Source of the DNA: Sphaerochaeta sp.
GTDB taxonomy: Bacteria; Spirochaetota; Spirochaetia; Sphaerochaetales; Sphaerochaetaceae
Length of the DNA stretch: 64,000 nucleotides
NCBI GenBank assembly: GCA_018399495.1
Contig: JAGYOG010000005.1
Coordinates: 1 to 64,000, forward strand
Reading direction: 5' to 3'
The notes under the pieces were generated by a model. The model was not told where the DNA came from. It did not search any database and was given only the letters and a program-made list of their open reading frames with translations. The translations under genes and the position numbers were made by a program. Position 1 is the stretch's first letter. Each line of letters opens with the position of its first letter. Positions 60,118-64,000 of this stretch are shown piece by piece.

Positions 60118-61602
60118 GTGCTTTGCCTAACTCTTACCGGCTCGACCTTGGAGGAGAACCGGTCTTTGGTGGAAAGAAACCGGAGGTGGATCGCACTTGC
60201 AGAATTGCGACTTGACTACTTGCTTCCCGATGAACAGAAAATAGCATCCTCTTTTCCCTCTACCGTGGACCTTCCTGTGATGTTGACCATGCGTCGCGGC
60301 GTTGACGGGGGAATGTGTAACTTGCCGGAAAAGCAACGTCTGCAATTGCTCTATGAGGCGGCAAAAGGCGATTTTGCCTACGTCGATATTGAAGATGATG
60401 TCAAGAAAAGTGACTTGAAATTCAAGGACCCACTCTTCGAACAGAAAGTGGACCTCGAGAATTCACTGAGGGCACGCAGGGTAAGGATTATTAGAAGCTA
60501 CCACAATTTTGAGTGTGTCCCTGCAGATTTGTTTGGGAGGATTCACAAATTAGCCTCGAAAGGAGATATCCCAAAAGTAGCCGTCAACCCTGGAAACATG
60601 ATGGATGTCATTACGCTCTTTAGGGTCCAACAGGAACTTTCTGGTCTTAAAGAAAAAATTGTAATCGGTATGGGGCCTTATGGTGTTTGTACCCGTATAC
60701 TCTACAAGAAGTGTGGTTCCTTTCTGAGCTTTTGTTCAGATAGTCAAGCAGCTCCCGGCCATCTTACTGCCCAAAGTATGAGTGAGCTGTACCGCTCTGA
60801 CAAGCTTGATGAGAAGACGCATATCTATGGAATCATCGGTAATCCGGTCAGTCATACCTCTTCACCCAGAATCCATAATCCTGGCTTTGAAGCAATTCGC
60901 TATAATGCGGTTTATGTACCGTTTTTGGTAGATTCGGTCAGAGCTTTTTTCAAACTGGCGGAGATGTTGCAAATTCACGGTTTTTCAGTAACCGTTCCCC
61001 ATAAGCGAACCGTGCAACCATACTTGGGACGAATAACTCGTGAAGTGAAGCAAATTGGATCGTGCAATACAATAGTCAGGATCCAAAATATGTGGAAGGG
61101 AATCAATACAGATTATTATGGGTTTCTTGAACCGATTGATGACCTTATCACTCAAGGGGAAATCAGAAATGCTTTAGTCATTGGTGCCGGTGGGGCGAGT
61201 AGGGCAGTGGTCTGGGCTTTGCATAATCATGGAGTGAAGGTCACCATCCTAAATCGTAGCATTGAACATGCCAGAACCCTGGCAAATGAGACGATGAGTG
61301 GTTACGATACACTCGAAAACGCCCATCTTTACAGTAAAACTGTTGATCTGGTGGTACAGACAACCAATGTTGGGATGGGGGACCTTGAGGGGCAGAACCC
61401 TTGCCCAACCCTATGTTTATCAGGTCAGGAAATTGTGTATGAATTGGTCTATAAACCAGAGGAGACGGTCTTCCTCAAGAAAGCCAAGGAAGCCGGCTGT
61501 ACCATCATCTCTGGAAAACAGATGTTGATGGAGCAGGGTAAATTACAGTTTGAGGCGTTTACCGGATATCACTATCCTCATTGGGTCAAGGTAACACTTT
61601 GA
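60118..61602 (+). CDS. aroDE: Bifunctional 3-dehydroquinate dehydratase / shikimate dehydrogenase
   Basis: N-terminal type I DHQase (ELRLDYLL, IIRSYHNFE, PKVAVNPGNMMDV), C-terminal AroE (GIIGNPVSHTSSPRIHN, VTVPHKR, VIGAGGASRAVVWAL, EIVYELVYKPEET); GTG start with aggagg RBS. Confidence 0.9.
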   Translation: MLCLTLTGSTLEENRSLVERNRRWIALAELRLDYLLPDEQKIASSFPSTVDLPVMLTMRRGVDGGMCNLPEKQRLQLLYEAAKGDFAYVDIEDDVKKSDLKFKDPLFEQKVDLENSLRARRVRIIRSYHNFECVPADLFGRIHKLASKGDIPKVAVNPGNMMDVITLFRVQQELSGLKEKIVIGMGPYGVCTRILYKKCGSFLSFCSDSQAAPGHLTAQSMSELYRSDKLDEKTHIYGIIGNPVSHTSSPRIHNPGFEAIRYNAVYVPFLVDSVRAFFKLAEMLQIHGFSVTVPHKRTVQPYLGRITREVKQIGSCNTIVRIQNMWKGINTDYYGFLEPIDDLITQGEIRNALVIGAGGASRAVVWALHNHGVKVTILNRSIEHARTLANETMSGYDTLENAHLYSKTVDLVVQTTNVGMGDLEGQNPCPTLCLSGQEIVYELVYKPEETVFLKKAKEAGCTIISGKQMLMEQGKLQFEAFTGYHYPHWVKVTL

Positions 61603-61603
61603 C

Positions 61604-63505
61604 TCAGGCAAAATGAAATCGAACAAGTCGAATTAAAAATAGTTTGCTGACAGGTAATATTTTAACCTCCATCGAAGGCATTACTGCTGCCTTGAGCAAT
61701 GCTTCCTTCTGGGGAGTGAATGCAAGTTCAAGTGCCTGGACAATAAGTTCTTGGTCAGGAAGTTGCAACTCCAGAAGGATATCTTTCTTCCCAGCAGCCT
61801 GCTTACAGAGGCTCACCTTCCCTTGGTAGTCAAATCCACCAGCTTCGAGGATGGGATTGAGTACCTGTGGTACAATCTGGGAATGCAAAAAGATCGTCCT
61901 GTTCTGGAACCGATGTTCGAGGTCTTCCCGCTCTGCCTTGGAGAGATCTGCCTTGGCAATGGCTTGCCGTATTGATTCATCCAAAGACATTTTTTCTACT
62001 GTTTTTTTGGGTTTACAGGGAAGGGTAGAACACTGTTTAAGCGTTTCAGCTCTTCCAATCCGTTCTCGTAGGATAGGGTGTTCTTTCTTCTCCAATATTT
62101 CAATTGTGTCAAAACTCTTTGTGGCACCGATGAGTTGTCCGGCATTCTTCAGCACCTGTCTCCAGGCATCCTCGCTGTCTCTGCGCATGATGAAGATGGT
62201 GGGGGTGAGTGTAGCAAGACAATGCTCAGAAAGCGATGAGAGATTGTGTACGAGGTTTGCGGTCCGCTCATCGCAGGAGAGGACCATCCCATCATAGATG
62301 GTAACGTTCTGGTAACGCTCACTGAGCATTTCAAGTTGCTTGAATAGGGACGTATTCATGCCTCTTGTGCTGTTGGTCTCAAGATACTCCTTGATTTGTG
62401 GATAATCCAATGAGGAGTCGAATGCCCCCAGCACACTCTCCTTCGTAATATGATATTTTCTTTGATGATCCAAAACCTCAAGGTAGGAAAACCTGTAGAG
62501 AATGTCTCCTTTAGGGCAGTCCCCTTGGTAGCTGATGGTCTGGTCACTGTCAATAAGCAGAGCGGTGCGTTGCTGTGTTCCGTTGATGGCCGAAACCTGC
62601 CAATTCTCATCCAAGGTAAGAACCCCCCATGTGGAAAGTTCATTGAACAGGGAAGCTGAATAGGTAACTTGGTAGCGTATGCAAAGTCCCTTGATCAAGA
62701 GTTTCAGTGCGGTAGTGTCGCAACCTCCAATTGTTTGCAGTGTTGAGAGCAGAGCGTTGACAAATTCCAGGGGTGCAGTACCTTCAAGGTTTCTTGCAAG
62801 CAAAAGACAAAGCAACTGATAATCGGAAAGAGAAAGAAGCGCTTCTGTTTTCTGCCAATCGAGTGTGCATCGTCGTGCGTCTCGTACCACGACATCCATC
62901 TCAGTGAGATATTCGCCTAAAGCTTGATACATCTCCTTGAGTCGGTCGTGCTCATAGGTAGGGAAGTAATTGGCAATGCTCTCATGATAGATGCATTTCC
63001 CTTCCTTTGCCACCAATGAGAAAAATCCCCGGAGGAACTCAGTGGAACAGTAGGGAGCTTCCACACAGGTATGTTCTTCTTCGCCAAACAGTGGACGGAG
63101 CGAGCAGTACTGTAGCAATTGGTCTTCAAGCAATGGATTGAAAACCAACCTCCCTGCATCACTGAGTAGTATCATTCGTTCCTGCAGATTTCCCACCCGT
63201 CTTAGAAGGTTCCCATAACTGAATGAGCCTTTGAGAAGCGAAGTGATTTGTTCCACAGTGAGCGGGCCAAATGTGGCAAGCAAGCTTAGTACTACCTGGT
63301 CAAAGGAGTCCAGCATTGAGAGCATTTTTTGGACCATTGAATCCTGGTTGAAAAGTTGGCAGAGCTTGGCCGTCAGCTGTGGTTTATGGAAAGGGGACTG
63401 AAGTTTCCCCATGTAGTTGCGTGCAAGATAAAAATAAGTATCTTCACTATATCGACTCAGTAATGTCTTGAAAGTTTCTTGTACTCTTTCGTTCACGTGT
63501 CCCAT
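61604..63505 (-). CDS. Helicase-associated protein (XPB/Ssl2 N-terminal-like, Helicase_C_3 type)
   Basis: 633-aa ORF overlapping the XPB helicase gene; layout resembles the actinobacterial XPB neighbour. Confidence 0.6.
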   Translation of the reverse strand: MGHVNERVQETFKTLLSRYSEDTYFYLARNYMGKLQSPFHKPQLTAKLCQLFNQDSMVQKMLSMLDSFDQVVLSLLATFGPLTVEQITSLLKGSFSYGNLLRRVGNLQERMILLSDAGRLVFNPLLEDQLLQYCSLRPLFGEEEHTCVEAPYCSTEFLRGFFSLVAKEGKCIYHESIANYFPTYEHDRLKEMYQALGEYLTEMDVVVRDARRCTLDWQKTEALLSLSDYQLLCLLLARNLEGTAPLEFVNALLSTLQTIGGCDTTALKLLIKGLCIRYQVTYSASLFNELSTWGVLTLDENWQVSAINGTQQRTALLIDSDQTISYQGDCPKGDILYRFSYLEVLDHQRKYHITKESVLGAFDSSLDYPQIKEYLETNSTRGMNTSLFKQLEMLSERYQNVTIYDGMVLSCDERTANLVHNLSSLSEHCLATLTPTIFIMRRDSEDAWRQVLKNAGQLIGATKSFDTIEILEKKEHPILRERIGRAETLKQCSTLPCKPKKTVEKMSLDESIRQAIAKADLSKAEREDLEHRFQNRTIFLHSQIVPQVLNPILEAGGFDYQGKVSLCKQAAGKKDILLELQLPDQELIVQALELAFTPQKEALLKAAVMPSMEVKILPVSKLFLIRLVRFHFA

Positions 63506-64000
63506 ACCTCTATTTCATAGGAATAACCTTGCTCAGCAAGGAACTTCTGACGATTGGCGGCAAATTCCTCTTCACTGGAGTAGCGTGTCACCACCGAATA
63601 GAAAAAGCTGGAGCGGTTCTTCGGCCTGAGAATCCTACCTAGTCGTTGTGCTTCCTCACTACGTGAACCAAAGGTCCCGCTGACCTGAATGGCCACCGAA
63701 GCATCGGGAAGGTCAATTGCAAAGTTTGCCACTTTACTGACGACAAGAATGCGTTGTTTTCCTTCCCTGAAATCCCGGTATAATTCTTCCCGTTTTATGT
63801 TCGGTGTGCTTCCTGTGATGATTGGCAGGCCAAAATGGTTTGCAATGTTCTTCAGCTGATCAAGATACTGTCCTATGATGAGGATGAAATCATCAGGATG
63901 ACGGTCCACCAAGGCCTGTACCACCTCCAGCTTTCGCTTGTTCTCACTGGCAATACGGTACTTCTCCCGTTTCGTCCCTATCGCGTACGGTATTTCCTGC
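63493..64000 (-). CDS. XPB/ERCC3-type DNA helicase, C-terminal part (runs off the window)
   Basis: ILVVSKVANFAIDLPDASVAIQVSGTFGSRSEEAQRLGRILRPK...FFYSVVTRYSSEEEFAANRQKFLAEQGYSYEI; frame open to the window edge. Confidence 0.88.
   Translation of the reverse strand, partial: QEIPYAIGTKREKYRIASENKRKLEVVQALVDRHPDDFILIIGQYLDQLKNIANHFGLPIITGSTPNIKREELYRDFREGKQRILVVSKVANFAIDLPDASVAIQVSGTFGSRSEEAQRLGRILRPKNRSSFFYSVVTRYSSEEEFAANRQKFLAEQGYSYEIEVWDT

Noticed and set aside
1-64000. tRNA, rRNA or tmRNA genes
   Set aside because: No stretch was recognised by eye with the expected structure; a tRNAscan-SE/Infernal run would be needed to exclude them formally

Overview
This 64-kb window comes from a bacterial chromosome. 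Gene content (type III glutamine synthetase, fused AroDE, XPB helicase pair, rpsB-tsf-frr-uppS-cdsA-dxr-rseP) suggests a Sphaerochaeta-like spirochaete; the taxon is an inference. Most of it is dense housekeeping: cstA, GH13 glucosidase, glnN, plsY, DAK2-DegV fusion, UvrD/Rep helicase, DUF362 ferredoxin protein, RsmB-type methyltransferase, CcdA, polar amino-acid ABC transporter, acn-icd-gltA, argG, ABC-2 exporter, hflK/C, metG, murD, rpsF-ssb-rpsR-rplI-dnaB, rpsB-tsf and downstream genes, ABC-F ATPase, aroDE and XPB. The main accessory region is about 7.7-16.6 kb. It holds a family of secreted, probably beta-rich paralogs (two long copies and one decayed copy) and an IS110/IS1111-type element. 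Most notable: the element's 3' noncoding end folds by a 20-bp inverted repeat into a ~184-nt RNA candidate, and two 9-nt segments inside it match the two DNA flanks abutting the element, on opposite strands, as expected for a bridge/seek RNA. Other points of interest are a burst of compensating indels through the 3' end of citrate synthase and an adjacent HAD gene, 18-bp coding repeats with two frame breaks in the bL9 tail, an unlisted ~29-aa COX24/mS38-like ribosomal-type ORF, a thioredoxin-fold protein with a WVPPC active site, ARG-box-like sites near argG and an amino-acid transporter, and tail-to-tail overlap or abutment at essentially all convergent gene junctions. No rRNA, tRNA or CRISPR array was recognised. 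All calls are by eye from the sequence and the ORF track; no searches were run.
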